NCBI GenBank assembly: GCA_910585455.1
Contig: CAJUEL010000001.1
Location: 1 to 64,000, forward strand
Direction of reading: 5' to 3'
DNA from: an uncultured Eisenbergiella sp.
Lineage (GTDB): Bacteria > Bacillota > Clostridia > Lachnospirales > Lachnospiraceae
DNA: 64,000 nt
The notes under the pieces were generated by a model. It made no database searches and was not told the origin of the DNA. It saw only the letters and a list, made by a program, of their open reading frames with translations. The translations under genes and the position numbers were made by a program. Position 1 is the first letter of the stretch. Each line of letters begins with the position of its first letter. Positions 16,404 through 25,082 of the stretch are shown piece after piece.

Positions 16404-16466
16404 ACTTCTCAAACGCTCCGCGTTCGAGAAGTAGCGCAATACTGCTCACTCTGTTCGCAGTATTGC
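16404..16466 (-). repeat. Two strong hairpins in the ssb-rpsR spacer
   Basis: Hairpin one pairs ACTTCTC-a-AACGC (16404-16416) with GCGTT-c-GAGAAGT (16420-16432). Hairpin two pairs GCAATACTGC (16436-16445) with GCAGTATTGC (16457-16466) and touches the ssb stop codon. Neither has a U-run, so they look like processing or stability elements, or small repeats, not terminators. Confidence 0.65.
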
Positions 16467-16955
16467 TTAGTTAAACGGCAGCTCCTCGTCGATTCCGTCG
16501 GGGATGTTCATGAAGCCGTCGCCTGCTGCTGCGGGCTGGGGCCTTGCCGCGTTATTGCTATAGCCGCTATTGTTGTAACCGGAATTGCCAAAGCCTGCGT
16601 TGCTGTAACCCCCATCGTTATTGGCAGCGCTGTTCTTGCTCTCTGCAAATTCCTGGTCCTCTACAATCACGTCGGTCGTATACACCTTGACGCCGTCCTT
16701 GTTCGTGTAGCTTCCCGTCTGGATTCTGCCGGTCAGAGCGATTTTGGTTCCCTTGTGGAGGTATCTCTCCGCAAACTCCGCGCTCTTTCCAAACGCCACG
16801 CATCCGATGAAGTCCGCCGAATTCTCATCGCCGTTTCTGTTAAACCTGCGATCCACAGCCAAAGTGTATCTCGCAATCGCCATTGCGTTGTCGCCCTGGG
16901 AATACCGGATCTCCGGATCCCTGGTCAGGCGTCCCATAAGAATAACTTTATTCAT
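16467..16955 (-). CDS. ssb: Single-stranded DNA-binding protein
   Basis: 162-aa SSB for replication and repair. N-terminal OB fold (MNKVILMGRLTRDPEIRYSQ, ADFIGCVAFGKSAEF, GKIALTGRIQTGSY-like strand), a Gly/Asn/Tyr-rich flexible linker with repeated GNSGYNNSGYSN, and the acidic tip DEELPFN that recruits partner proteins. The gene sits between rpsF and rpsR, the standard Firmicutes order. Confidence 0.97.
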   Translation of the reverse strand: MNKVILMGRLTRDPEIRYSQGDNAMAIARYTLAVDRRFNRNGDENSADFIGCVAFGKSAEFAERYLHKGTKIALTGRIQTGSYTNKDGVKVYTTDVIVEDQEFAESKNSAANNDGGYSNAGFGNSGYNNSGYSNNAARPQPAAAGDGFMNIPDGIDEELPFN

Positions 16956-16969
16956 GCTTACTCTCTTTC

Positions 16970-17260
16970 TTACTGTTCGTCAGCTCTGACAATCAAATAT
17001 CTGAGCACATTATCCATAATGCGGATGCGGCTTTCGATCTCTGCGGGAGCAGTGGGCTCCGCGTCGAACTGGATAAAGTAGTAGAAGCCTTCTCTCATCT
17101 TACGGATCTCGTAAGCGAGTCTCTTCTTGCCCCATTCGTCAACATTGGTGATCGCGCCGCCGAATCTCTCGATCAGTGCCTTGCACCTGTCAACAACTGC
17201 CGCTCTCTCCTCGTCTTCGATTTTCGCACTGACAACGACAGCCAACTCATACTTGTTCAT
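16970..17260 (-). CDS. rpsF: Ribosomal protein bS6
   Basis: 96-aa small-subunit protein that forms a dimer with bS18. Signatures: NKYELAVVVSAKIEDEER at the start, GGAITNVDEWGKKRLAYEI and EGFYYFIQFDA. First gene of the operon, with a sigma-A promoter overlapping the stop of the DUF951 gene. The leader has a few hairpins, but I could not confirm the known S6:S18-binding leader motif. Confidence 0.97.
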   Translation of the reverse strand: MNKYELAVVVSAKIEDEERAAVVDRCKALIERFGGAITNVDEWGKKRLAYEIRKMREGFYYFIQFDAEPTAPAEIESRIRIMDNVLRYLIVRADEQ

Positions 17261-17332
17261 GCAAATTTACCTCCTTCTGGTCTCTGGCCCCTTCCTTATA
17301 AAAGGAGCAAGGAATATATATCACGGGTATAT

Positions 17333-17361
17333 ATGATAGCACGAAAAGAAAAGCATTTCAA
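17333..17361 (-). promoter_or_regulatory. Sigma-A promoter of the rpsF operon
   Basis: Minus strand TTGAAA (17361-17356), 17 nt, TATCAT (17338-17333). It overlaps the last codons of the DUF951 gene and gives a leader of about 65 nt. Confidence 0.7.
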
Positions 17362-17540
17362 GCGTTTCTTTTCAAATCCCGCAGATTTTTCTCCACCAGC
17401 TTCCGCGTGACCATGATCTGATGCCCACAGCCTGTGCACTTTAACCGAAAATCCGCTCCGATGCGCAGCACCTCCCAGTCCTTTGCGCCGCAGGGATGCT
17501 GTTTTTTTAATGTAACGATATCTCCGACCTGTATATCCAT
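17358..17540 (-). CDS. DUF951 (YyzM-type) small protein
   Basis: 60-aa protein of the DUF951 family: DIQVGDIVTLKKQHPCGAKD, then CTGCGHQIMVTR, with Cys residues that suggest a small zinc or nucleic-acid-binding fold. The family is nearly always found upstream of rpsF in Firmicutes, as here. Its function is not established. ATG at 17540 follows AAGGAG by 6 nt. Confidence 0.85.
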   Translation of the reverse strand: MDIQVGDIVTLKKQHPCGAKDWEVLRIGADFRLKCTGCGHQIMVTRKLVEKNLRDLKRNA

Positions 17541-17658
17541 GCCTGTCTCCTTTTAAAAAATAAAGCCTTTTTTGCCGCTCTTGGGACGCTCTGCAAAAGT
17601 ACCGCAGCACAGACAGATAACCGTTCCATCGATACCCGGTAACGCTCCCGCATATCCG

Positions 17659-18381
17659 TCACCGCAGCGCGCCGAAAATCTCCCCGATGCTCCCCTCCAC
17701 CACCAGATCCGCCTCCGAATCCCGGGCGGTGGGCGTCCGGTTGATGAGCACCAGCTTATTTCCCCTGTAATAATCGATCAGCCCCGCAGCCGGATATACC
17801 ACCAGGGAAGTGCCGCCGATGATGAGCACATCCGCCTGGCTGATAAAGGAAACCGCCTCCTGCATCACTTCCATATCCAGGCTTTCCTCATAGAGCACCA
17901 CATCCGGCTTGACGCTGCCGCCGCACGCGCACCGGGGCACGCCCTCGCTGTCCCGGATGGCATATGCATCATAAAAGCGTCCGCAGCTTTCGCAGTAGTT
18001 ACGCAGCACGCTGCCGTGCAGCTCCAGCACCTTTTGGCTGCCCGCCGCCTGATGCAGCCCGTCGATGTTCTGGGTGATCACCGCCTTTAATTTCCCTTCC
18101 CGCTCCCACTGCGCCAGCTTCAAATGCGCGGCATTGGGCTTCGCGTCCAGCGCCAGCATTTTATTCCGGTAAAACCGGAAAAATTCCTCCGGCTTTCTCC
18201 TGAAAAAGGTGTGGCTCAGAATCGTTTCCGGCGGATAATCGTACTGCTGATGATACAGCCCGTCCGTGCTGCGGAAATCCGGAATTCCACTCTCCGTGGA
18301 CACACCCGCGCCGCCGAAAAAGACGATATTGTCACTCTCCGTGATCCATTTTTGCAGTTTCTCCATCACCTCGTTTTGCAT
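17659..18381 (-). CDS. cobB: NAD-dependent protein deacylase (sirtuin)
   Basis: 240-aa class III deacetylase that removes acyl groups from lysine using NAD. Motifs: GAGVSTESGIPDFRS (NAD site), TQNIDGLH with the catalytic His following in LELHGS, and a zinc site from CESC and CACGG. Typical bacterial sirtuin length. ATG at 18381 follows AGGAGG by 5 nt and begins 11 nt after sbcC, so it is probably the last gene of the sdaAB-sdaAA-sbcD-sbcC-cobB unit. Confidence 0.93.
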   Translation of the reverse strand: MQNEVMEKLQKWITESDNIVFFGGAGVSTESGIPDFRSTDGLYHQQYDYPPETILSHTFFRRKPEEFFRFYRNKMLALDAKPNAAHLKLAQWEREGKLKAVITQNIDGLHQAAGSQKVLELHGSVLRNYCESCGRFYDAYAIRDSEGVPRCACGGSVKPDVVLYEESLDMEVMQEAVSFISQADVLIIGGTSLVVYPAAGLIDYYRGNKLVLINRTPTARDSEADLVVEGSIGEIFGALR

Positions 18382-18392
18382 AGCTGCCTCCT

Positions 18393-21300
18393 TTAAAATC
18401 CCGTATCCGTCTCGATACTGCTTCCGTTCTTTGTTTTGGTTACCCGGATCTGCTGTGCGATGTTTTCCTTAAGCTCTTCCCGGTGGCTGATGATGCCCAC
18501 CAGCTTGTTCGTGCCGGAAAGCGTCATCAGAATATCCATGGCGCTTTCAATGGATTTTTTGTCCAGCGTCCCGAAGCCCTCATCCACAAAAAGCACGTCC
18601 ATCTGCACGCCGCCAAGATTGGAGGATACGGTATCGGAAAGCCCGAGGGCGAGGCTTAGGGATGCCTGAAAGCTTTCTCCTCCGGACAGATTTCCGACGG
18701 GCCTTCTGCGCCCAGTAAAATTGTCCTGCACCTCCAGATTCAGAATGGTCTTGCTCTTTTTATCCCCCGAATCGTCCTTCCTGAAAAGCTCGTACTGTCC
18801 GTCGCTCATGGGCAAAAGCCGCCGGTTCGCCGCCGCCAGGATATGATCAAAGCCCGCCGCCTGGATGTACTGCTCGAAGGTGACCTTCGCTTTGTTGGAA
18901 ATATCCCCCACGATCAGATTGTAAAGCCTGCTGCACAGGGCGTATTCCCTGCGGTATTTTTCCAGAGGTCCCTTTTGCATGCCGATCCGGCTTTTGATTC
19001 CTTCATTTTTCTGGATGCGGTATTGCAGCCGGGCATTTTTTTCCCTGCGCGCCTCCGCCAGCGCGCCAAGCTCCTGCACCTGTGCCAAAAGGCCGGCTTC
19101 ATCCGCCGCTTTCCTGCCCCTTGCGTCCGCCTTCGCCTGCTTAAGCTGCTCTGCATTCGTCCCTGCAGCCTGCCGGTAATCCAAAAGCTCTGCCTCCCCG
19201 GCAGCGATCTCATCCTCTCCCACAAGCGCTTCCAGAAAGACCTCCTGGGTGAGAAACTTTTTGGCCTTTAGCGTCCGCGCAAGCTCCTTTTGGCTGCCGG
19301 CGGCTTTCTTTTGAAGCGTCTGCAGGGATTCCCGCAGCGTGGCGAGGGCGGCGGCAATGCCCGCTTTTTTCTGTTCCGCCTTCTGCACCGCCTCCTGCGC
19401 GCATGCGATTTCCTCCAGAAGCCTCTCCGCGTCCCGCTTCGCCTTTGCCTGCTCCCGCTTCGCCGTTTTGAGGTCCCCGAAGGTGAGACTTTCAAACTCC
19501 CGCAGCGCCGTTCTTGCTTCGATGAGCTGCGCCCGGTTTTCCTCCTGTCTGCGCCGGTAATCCTCTGTTTGCCCGGCAAGCTCTATGCTCTCTTCTCCCC
19601 GCGCCCTTTCCATATCCGCTGCGGCCTTATCATAGGCTTCACACGCCTTGATCAGGCGCGTCTCTTCCTTTTTATTCGCTGCGGTTTCCTTCTTTACCTT
19701 CTCCTGCAGGGAAGCCGCACGCCGAAGCAGCCCTTCTATAGAGGATTGCGCCGGACCGGTTTTCTGCGCGGTCATTTCCTCCCTGACCGCCCTTTCCATG
19801 CAGGCAAGAATCCTGCTTTGCAGCTGCCCCTCCAGGGATTCCGCCTCCGTTTTTTTCTTCTCTGCCGCGACGAGCGCTTCTTCCTTTGCTCCCTTTGCCG
19901 CTTCCGCCTGTGCCTGCAGCGTTTTCAGCGTTTCCTCCGAAACGGGGATATCGGACCAGGTGGCGGGCTCGGGATGGTGCGTGGAACCGCAGACCGGACA
20001 TTTGCTGCCTTCCTTAAGTCCCTGCGCCAGCATGCCGGCGCGGCTGCGCTCATAAATTACTTCATACTGCCCATACGCCTCCTGCGCCCGCTCATATGCC
20101 TCCTGCGCCGCTAAAAAACACGCCTGCTTTTCTGCCAGCTCCTCCTTCACCCTTTGCAAATCCGCTGCCATGCGCACCGTCAAATCCGAAAGCTCTTCTT
20201 CCAGCGCCAAAAGCTCCCTGCCCTTTGCCTGTACCTGGACAAGGGTAGCGGCGCTGTCCCTCAGCTGTCCCAGGGTGCGATCCAGTCCGGCAATTTTTTC
20301 AGCAAGCGATTTTTGCGCCGCTGCCAGCTTTTTTTCTTCCTTTTCCAGCGCCCTGCTTTCCGTTTCCAGCTTTTTTTGCGCCGCCAGCAGCGCATCCTTT
20401 TGGGCATATTTTTCCAGCTCCCTGGCAATCCGTTCCGCTTCCGTTTGCAGCCTTTTGCCTTCCCCGGCGGATTCTGCCGCCTTTTCCAGGGCTTCCCTTG
20501 CCGCTTCGATGGCGGATACCGCTGCCGTCAGCTCTTCCTCCTTGCCACGAACCTTCCTTTCGGCATCAGCCGCCTGCTCTGCGTCCCTTTGCGTCGCGTC
20601 AAATACGGGACGAACCACGCGCGCCGCCGCTTTCTGGCGCTCCAGCAGGGCTTCCAGCTCCCGCATCCTGTCCTTTTGCCCGTCCAGACGCTCCTTTTCC
20701 GCCAGAAAGCGCTCCAGACGATGCAAAAAATCATTGTTTTGATGCGCATTATGCAGCGCTTTCTTTTTTTCCTCCAGCGTCCCGCACAGGGTCTTCCATT
20801 CCTTTTCCCCCAGCCTCAGGGCAGCCTTATCCTCTGCAAGCACACCTTCCAGAAGCTGCAGCATTTCCTCCACATTCCACGCGCTGCCGCTTCCCTTTGC
20901 CTTCTCCTGTAAAAGGGACAGCTCACAAAAAAGAGGGCTTTCGGGCGAAGCCTCTGCATCCTGGAAATACTGGACAATGCTGTCCTCCGCCGTCTTTTTT
21001 CCCGCATAGCCTGCATTTCTGCGTTCCTTTAAGCGGTATCCCATATTCTGATAGGGCGCTGTCATGAAAATGGTCCGCAAGATCCTCGTCCGGTCCTCTG
21101 TGGATGCGTTTAACAGCTCCCAGAATTCTCCCTGGGCGATCATGGCGATCTGCTTAAACTGTTTGAAATCGATCCGCAAAAGCCCGCTGACCGCATTGTT
21201 TACCGCCGTGTTGCCTTCTATGGGCACTTCGTTCTCACAAAAAAAGCGCGCCTTTTCCTTTTCCAGCACCACGCCGCTTCCCCGCTGCTTTTCCCGCTCG

Positions 21301-21593
21301 TAGGAGGGCTGGCGGTATACATGGTACCGCTTATTTTGATGGGTGAACCAGAAATCCACGAAACTTTCCGTCTGAGGCTTCGCATAATCGCTGCGCAGAT
21401 TTTTTGTATCCCGGTACGCCCCGCTGGTTTCCCCGTACAGCGCAAAGCAGATCGCGTCAAAAATCGTGGTTTTCCCCGCTCCCGTGTCGCCGGAAATCAG
21501 AAACAGCCCCCTGCCTTCAAATTGTGCAAAATCAATTTCCTGTCGGTCGGCATAGGGACCGAAAGCGCTCAAAATCAGTTTAACCGGCTTCAT
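18393..21593 (-). CDS. sbcC: DNA double-strand-break repair nuclease subunit SbcC
   Basis: 1066-aa Rad50-like ATPase that works with SbcD to cut hairpins and blocked DNA ends. Walker A GDTGAGKTTIFDA lies at about 35-47. Two long coiled-coil arms flank the zinc hook CPVCGSTHHPEP near the middle. The C-terminal lobe carries LSGGESFQASLSLALGLSD (signature) and VLFVDEGFGTLD (Walker B). It overlaps sbcD by 14 nt, so the two are translationally coupled. A hairpin-cleaving nuclease beside so many long palindromes is a notable but unproven coincidence. Confidence 0.96.
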   Translation of the reverse strand: MKPVKLILSAFGPYADRQEIDFAQFEGRGLFLISGDTGAGKTTIFDAICFALYGETSGAYRDTKNLRSDYAKPQTESFVDFWFTHQNKRYHVYRQPSYEREKQRGSGVVLEKEKARFFCENEVPIEGNTAVNNAVSGLLRIDFKQFKQIAMIAQGEFWELLNASTEDRTRILRTIFMTAPYQNMGYRLKERRNAGYAGKKTAEDSIVQYFQDAEASPESPLFCELSLLQEKAKGSGSAWNVEEMLQLLEGVLAEDKAALRLGEKEWKTLCGTLEEKKKALHNAHQNNDFLHRLERFLAEKERLDGQKDRMRELEALLERQKAAARVVRPVFDATQRDAEQAADAERKVRGKEEELTAAVSAIEAAREALEKAAESAGEGKRLQTEAERIARELEKYAQKDALLAAQKKLETESRALEKEEKKLAAAQKSLAEKIAGLDRTLGQLRDSAATLVQVQAKGRELLALEEELSDLTVRMAADLQRVKEELAEKQACFLAAQEAYERAQEAYGQYEVIYERSRAGMLAQGLKEGSKCPVCGSTHHPEPATWSDIPVSEETLKTLQAQAEAAKGAKEEALVAAEKKKTEAESLEGQLQSRILACMERAVREEMTAQKTGPAQSSIEGLLRRAASLQEKVKKETAANKKEETRLIKACEAYDKAAADMERARGEESIELAGQTEDYRRRQEENRAQLIEARTALREFESLTFGDLKTAKREQAKAKRDAERLLEEIACAQEAVQKAEQKKAGIAAALATLRESLQTLQKKAAGSQKELARTLKAKKFLTQEVFLEALVGEDEIAAGEAELLDYRQAAGTNAEQLKQAKADARGRKAADEAGLLAQVQELGALAEARREKNARLQYRIQKNEGIKSRIGMQKGPLEKYRREYALCSRLYNLIVGDISNKAKVTFEQYIQAAGFDHILAAANRRLLPMSDGQYELFRKDDSGDKKSKTILNLEVQDNFTGRRRPVGNLSGGESFQASLSLALGLSDTVSSNLGGVQMDVLFVDEGFGTLDKKSIESAMDILMTLSGTNKLVGIISHREELKENIAQQIRVTKTKNGSSIETDTGF

Positions 21594-22737
21594 CTATCAC
21601 CCCCGCCTCCCTGGCAATCTCTTCCATGAGCCCCAGCTCCTCTTCGCTGATGTCGCAGCCATACATCATGCGGTAAAAATCTGTGACCAGCTCTCCCCAG
21701 CCCTTTTCCTGCACGCTCCCGGCGGGCTCCATCCGCTCCACTTCCCTGGTATGGGCATTGTCGTACATGATCTTCATCGTGTTTTTATAATACTGCTGAA
21801 AAATGCCCATCGCGTCATTGACCGGCGTTTCGTCCGTCAATGTCACATATATGTAATCCTCCGGAGAGACGATATTTTTTCCCTCCAGAAGCTGGGACAG
21901 CTTTCCCTTCAGATGGCGCATGTCCCTGAGGGGCCTGACCGGAATGAGCTCCACCGACACATCCCCCTTCTCTCCGAAGGTGACAAGGGGCATGGATTTC
22001 TCATTGTGCACCTCGCTCAGGGAATATTTCAGCGGAGAACCCGCATACCGGACCGTTTCCCGCCCCACCCTCTGGGGAGAATGGATATGCCCCAGCGCCA
22101 CATAGTCAAAGGCGTCAAAGCACTCTGCCCCGATCCTTTCAATCGTCCCCACATTCAAGGTCGCCATGCTCTCGGAGCCGGAGGGCACAGGATCCGCACC
22201 GCCTCCCGCCACAAACTGATGCGCCACCAGGACATTGCGCTCTGCCGTGTCGATCCGCGCATGGGCGATCACTGTTTTCACCGCATCCTCGTAGGTCTCA
22301 ATTTTTTCTTCCGGGAAAAAATGCTTCACCTGTGATGCCTTCACAAAGGGAAGCAGATAGACGTTGAGCCTGCCATGGGCATCCTGGCACTCCCGCTTAT
22401 AAAGGGTTCCGTCGTATCTGGCGCAAATATGAATCCGGTTTTTTTCAAACAGGCTGCTGCCAAAGTGCAGTCTTTCATCCGAATCGTGATTGCCGCTGAT
22501 TATAAAAACCTCTGTTTGCGCGGCGGACAGCCCGCACAGAAACCGGTCCAGAAGCCGCACCGCCTCCTCGCTGGGAATCGGCCTGTCGTAAATATCCCCG
22601 GCCAGCAGGATCCCGTCAATTTCCCGCTCCCGGATCACGTCCAAAACCCGGTCCAGCACATACGCCTGATCCTCGATCATATTAAAATCACTGACGGTCT
22701 TGCCGATATGCAAATCGCCCAGATGCAAAAGCTTCAT
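21580..22737 (-). CDS. sbcD: DNA exonuclease subunit SbcD
   Basis: 385-aa Mre11-like nuclease, partner of SbcC. Phosphoesterase motifs in order: GDLHIG, AGDIYDR, SGNHDS, a later His motif, and GHIHSPQ. ATG at 22737 is chosen because homology begins at MKLLHLGDLHIGK and the codon overlaps the sdaAA stop in an ATGA. The open frame extending further upstream is out-of-frame sdaAA sequence. Stop overlaps sbcC by 14 nt. Confidence 0.96.
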   Translation of the reverse strand: MKLLHLGDLHIGKTVSDFNMIEDQAYVLDRVLDVIREREIDGILLAGDIYDRPIPSEEAVRLLDRFLCGLSAAQTEVFIISGNHDSDERLHFGSSLFEKNRIHICARYDGTLYKRECQDAHGRLNVYLLPFVKASQVKHFFPEEKIETYEDAVKTVIAHARIDTAERNVLVAHQFVAGGGADPVPSGSESMATLNVGTIERIGAECFDAFDYVALGHIHSPQRVGRETVRYAGSPLKYSLSEVHNEKSMPLVTFGEKGDVSVELIPVRPLRDMRHLKGKLSQLLEGKNIVSPEDYIYVTLTDETPVNDAMGIFQQYYKNTMKIMYDNAHTREVERMEPAGSVQEKGWGELVTDFYRMMYGCDISEEELGLMEEIAREAGVIDEAG

Positions 22738-23600
22738 AGCGTCAGCCGCTCCTTTTCCCTTGTGCCGGTGGGCGTCGCCGCCAGCCCGCCCTCCCCGGTT
22801 TCCCGCATGCATGCGGGCATGGACAGTCCGACCTCCCGCATGGCGTCGATCACCTCGTCGGGATCGATCCGGCTCCGGATGCCTGCCAGCGCCATATCCG
22901 CCGCTGCCAGCGCCACCACCGCGCCGGAAACGTTTCTTTTCACACAGGGAACCTCCACCAGCCCCGCCACCGGATCGCAGACAAGCCCCAGCAGATTTTT
23001 CATCGCCATCGCCGCCGCGTGGCAGATCGCTTCTGCATCGCCGCCGCGCAGAAAGACCGCCGCCCCTGCCGCCATAGAGGAGGCGGAGCCGACCTCCGCC
23101 TGACAGCCGCCCTGCGCGCCCGAAATGAACGCCCGGGAGGCGATCACACCGCCGATTCCCGCGGACACATACAGAGCCTGTACCATCTTTTCCTCCGGAT
23201 AGCCGTACTTGTCCTGCATGGAAAGGAGCACAGCGGGCACCACCCCGCAGGCTCCCGCCGTGGGCGCTGCCACGATCCGTTTCATACATGCGTTGGATTC
23301 GCCCATTTTCACCGCTTTTTCCATCACGCGCCCCAGAAATTCCCCGCAGATGGTGTCGCCCCCGTCCACATATTGCTCCATTTTTCCGCCGTCTGCGCCC
23401 ACCAGCCTGCTTCTGGAATGCAGGGCGGGGTCATAGGACGCGTCCGCCTCCCGCATCGCCACATACATGGCGCTCATCTGGGAAAAAGAGGTTTCCCTCT
23501 CCAGCTGCCGCTCCTGACAATCGCTCTGCAATATCACCTCCCAGAACGAAATGCCTTTCTCCTGTGCCTTTTTACAGATATCCGCCAATGCCTGATACAT
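22734..23600 (-). CDS. sdaAA: L-serine dehydratase, iron-sulfur type, alpha subunit
   Basis: 288-aa catalytic subunit that deaminates L-serine to pyruvate and ammonia with a [4Fe-4S] cluster. The Cys ligands lie in AGACGVVPA, GLVCDPVAG and VEVPCVKRN, and the family motifs GAQGGCQAEVGSA and MKNLLGLVCDP are intact. Two-subunit (alpha/beta) enzymes are typical of Gram-positives. The start is 12 nt after sdaAB, so the subunits are made together. Serine is a fermentable amino acid for gut Clostridia. Confidence 0.95.
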   Translation of the reverse strand: MYQALADICKKAQEKGISFWEVILQSDCQERQLERETSFSQMSAMYVAMREADASYDPALHSRSRLVGADGGKMEQYVDGGDTICGEFLGRVMEKAVKMGESNACMKRIVAAPTAGACGVVPAVLLSMQDKYGYPEEKMVQALYVSAGIGGVIASRAFISGAQGGCQAEVGSASSMAAGAAVFLRGGDAEAICHAAAMAMKNLLGLVCDPVAGLVEVPCVKRNVSGAVVALAAADMALAGIRSRIDPDEVIDAMREVGLSMPACMRETGEGGLAATPTGTREKERLTL

Positions 23601-23612
23601 GCATCTATCCTC

Positions 23613-24275
23613 CTACCGATCCTCCAGACATAGATATGTCACCTTTTCGATGCCGCTTTCATACTCCAGGTCCGCAATGCATTCTACCGGGACCTCCTGA
23701 TCCACCTCAATGACCATGACCGCGTGACCGCCCCGCTCGTCCCGGTATACCTGCATGGTGCCGATGTTGACGCCCGCAAGCCCCAGCTTTAAGGAAACGC
23801 TCACCACGACCCCCGGCCTGTCCTTATTATAGACGACAAGCGTAGGCGTCTCCGCAGAAAAATCCGCGCGCAGCCCGTCAATCTCATGGATGCGGATGCG
23901 CCCGCCGCCGACAGATGCCGCAATCACCTCCAGCTGCCTGCCCGAAACTCCCGTCACCTGCAGCTTTACCGAATTGGGATGGGCGTTCTGTAAGGAAACG
24001 GAACCAAAGGAAAATTCCAGCCCCCGTTCCCTTGCCAGCTCAAAGCTTTCCGGAATCCGCCGGTCATCCACCGCAAGCCCCAAAAGCCCCGCCACCAGCG
24101 CCCTGTCCGTGCCATGCCCTTTTCCTGTCGCAAGGAAGGAACCGTGCAGCAAAATGTGAGCCGTCTTCACCTGTTCCCCTAAAAGCTTTCCCGTAATCTG
24201 TCCGATCCTGGCCGCTCCCGCCGTGTGGGAGCTGGAGGGTCCCACCATCACCGGCCCAATGATATCCAGAATATT
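23613..24275 (-). CDS. sdaAB: L-serine dehydratase, iron-sulfur type, beta subunit
   Basis: 220-aa partner of SdaAA. It begins DIIGPVMVGPSSSHTAGA, the conserved substrate-loop start, and ends in an ACT domain (TLVVYNKDRPGVVVSVSLKL) that in this class may sense serine. ATG at 24275 has GAGG 6 nt upstream; the longer frame has no ribosome site. First gene of the likely five-gene unit, with a promoter at 24329-24357. Confidence 0.94.
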   Translation of the reverse strand, partial: NILDIIGPVMVGPSSSHTAGAARIGQITGKLLGEQVKTAHILLHGSFLATGKGHGTDRALVAGLLGLAVDDRRIPESFELARERGLEFSFGSVSLQNAHPNSVKLQVTGVSGRQLEVIAASVGGGRIRIHEIDGLRADFSAETPTLVVYNKDRPGVVVSVSLKLGLAGVNIGTMQVYRDERGGHAVMVIEVDQEVPVECIADLEYESGIEKVTYLCLEDR

Positions 24276-24328
24276 CATAAATTCCCTCACCCCCTGGTAC
24301 TGCCGTACCGCTTTTTTCATATATTTTT

Positions 24329-24357
24329 ATCATACTAAAAAAAACGACGGAGCACAA
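24329..24357 (-). promoter_or_regulatory. Promoter of the sdaAB operon
   Basis: Minus strand TTGTGC (24357-24352), 17 nt with a T-tract, TATGAT (24334-24329). It overlaps the leader of the divergent amidohydrolase gene. Confidence 0.5.
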
Positions 24358-24363
24358 CCAAAA

Positions 24364-25074
24364 ATGAAAATCGGAATCGCGGGTTTTCCCGAAACGGCAC
24401 ATAATTATATTGAAGCGATCCGGCTCGCTGCCGTATACCGCACCGCAGAGCCGTCCCTGCAATGGCTGCAGGCGCAATCCCTCCCCGAAATACAGGTATC
24501 CCTCCTGCCAACGGACGCGGCAGGCTGGGACGCCCTCATTCTGCCCGGCGGCGGGGATATTGATCCTGCCCTGCTGCCTGCAGGCTCTGTAACGGATCCC
24601 CACTGCCATAGCATCAATCCTGAGCTGGACAGACAACAGCTTGCGCTTCTGGGGCTTTTCGTGCGCGAAAAAAAGCCGGTACTTGGCATTTGTAAAGGTA
24701 TGCAGCTGATCAATCTCTATTTCGGCAGCAATCTGTGCCAGCATTTGCCGACAGCCGAAAGCCACCGTTATAAAGAGTATGACCAGTTTCATCCCACCCA
24801 TGCCGTTCCCGGCTCTTTTCTTTTTCAATTATATGGCGCTGATTTTACGGTGAACTCCGCCCACCATCAGGGCTGCATCCCGCCGATGCAGCTTCCCGCA
24901 AATCCGCTCGCGGTCATCCAATATACGGACGATGGCGTGACAGAGGGCTTTGCACATACGCAGCTCCCCATCATCGGACTGCAGTGGCATCCGGAACGGC
25001 TCTGCGGGCGGTACGCAAATCCGGATGCGGTTGACGGACGGCTGGTGTTTCAGTATTTTCTATCACTCGTATAA
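24364..25074 (+). CDS. Class I amidotransferase-like gamma-glutamyl hydrolase (PuuD-like)
   Basis: 236-aa cytoplasmic hydrolase expected to cut a gamma-glutamyl amide, as PuuD does in putrescine degradation. The triad is visible: nucleophile Cys in GICKGMQ, then His and Glu in LQWHPE. The family motif LPGGGDIDP is present. ATG at 24364 opens the conserved KIGIAGFP strand; GGAG lies 11 nt upstream, a little far. No other putrescine genes are nearby, so the substrate is open. It diverges from sdaAB and converges with the discoidin-like gene, with only 8 nt between stops. Confidence 0.85.
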   Translation: MKIGIAGFPETAHNYIEAIRLAAVYRTAEPSLQWLQAQSLPEIQVSLLPTDAAGWDALILPGGGDIDPALLPAGSVTDPHCHSINPELDRQQLALLGLFVREKKPVLGICKGMQLINLYFGSNLCQHLPTAESHRYKEYDQFHPTHAVPGSFLFQLYGADFTVNSAHHQGCIPPMQLPANPLAVIQYTDDGVTEGFAHTQLPIIGLQWHPERLCGRYANPDAVDGRLVFQYFLSLV

Positions 25075-25082
25075 AACCGGCC

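Noticed and set aside
17261..17332. S6:S18-binding leader motif before rpsF
   Set aside because: Some hairpins exist, but I could not find the conserved CCG-bulge arrangement with confidence.
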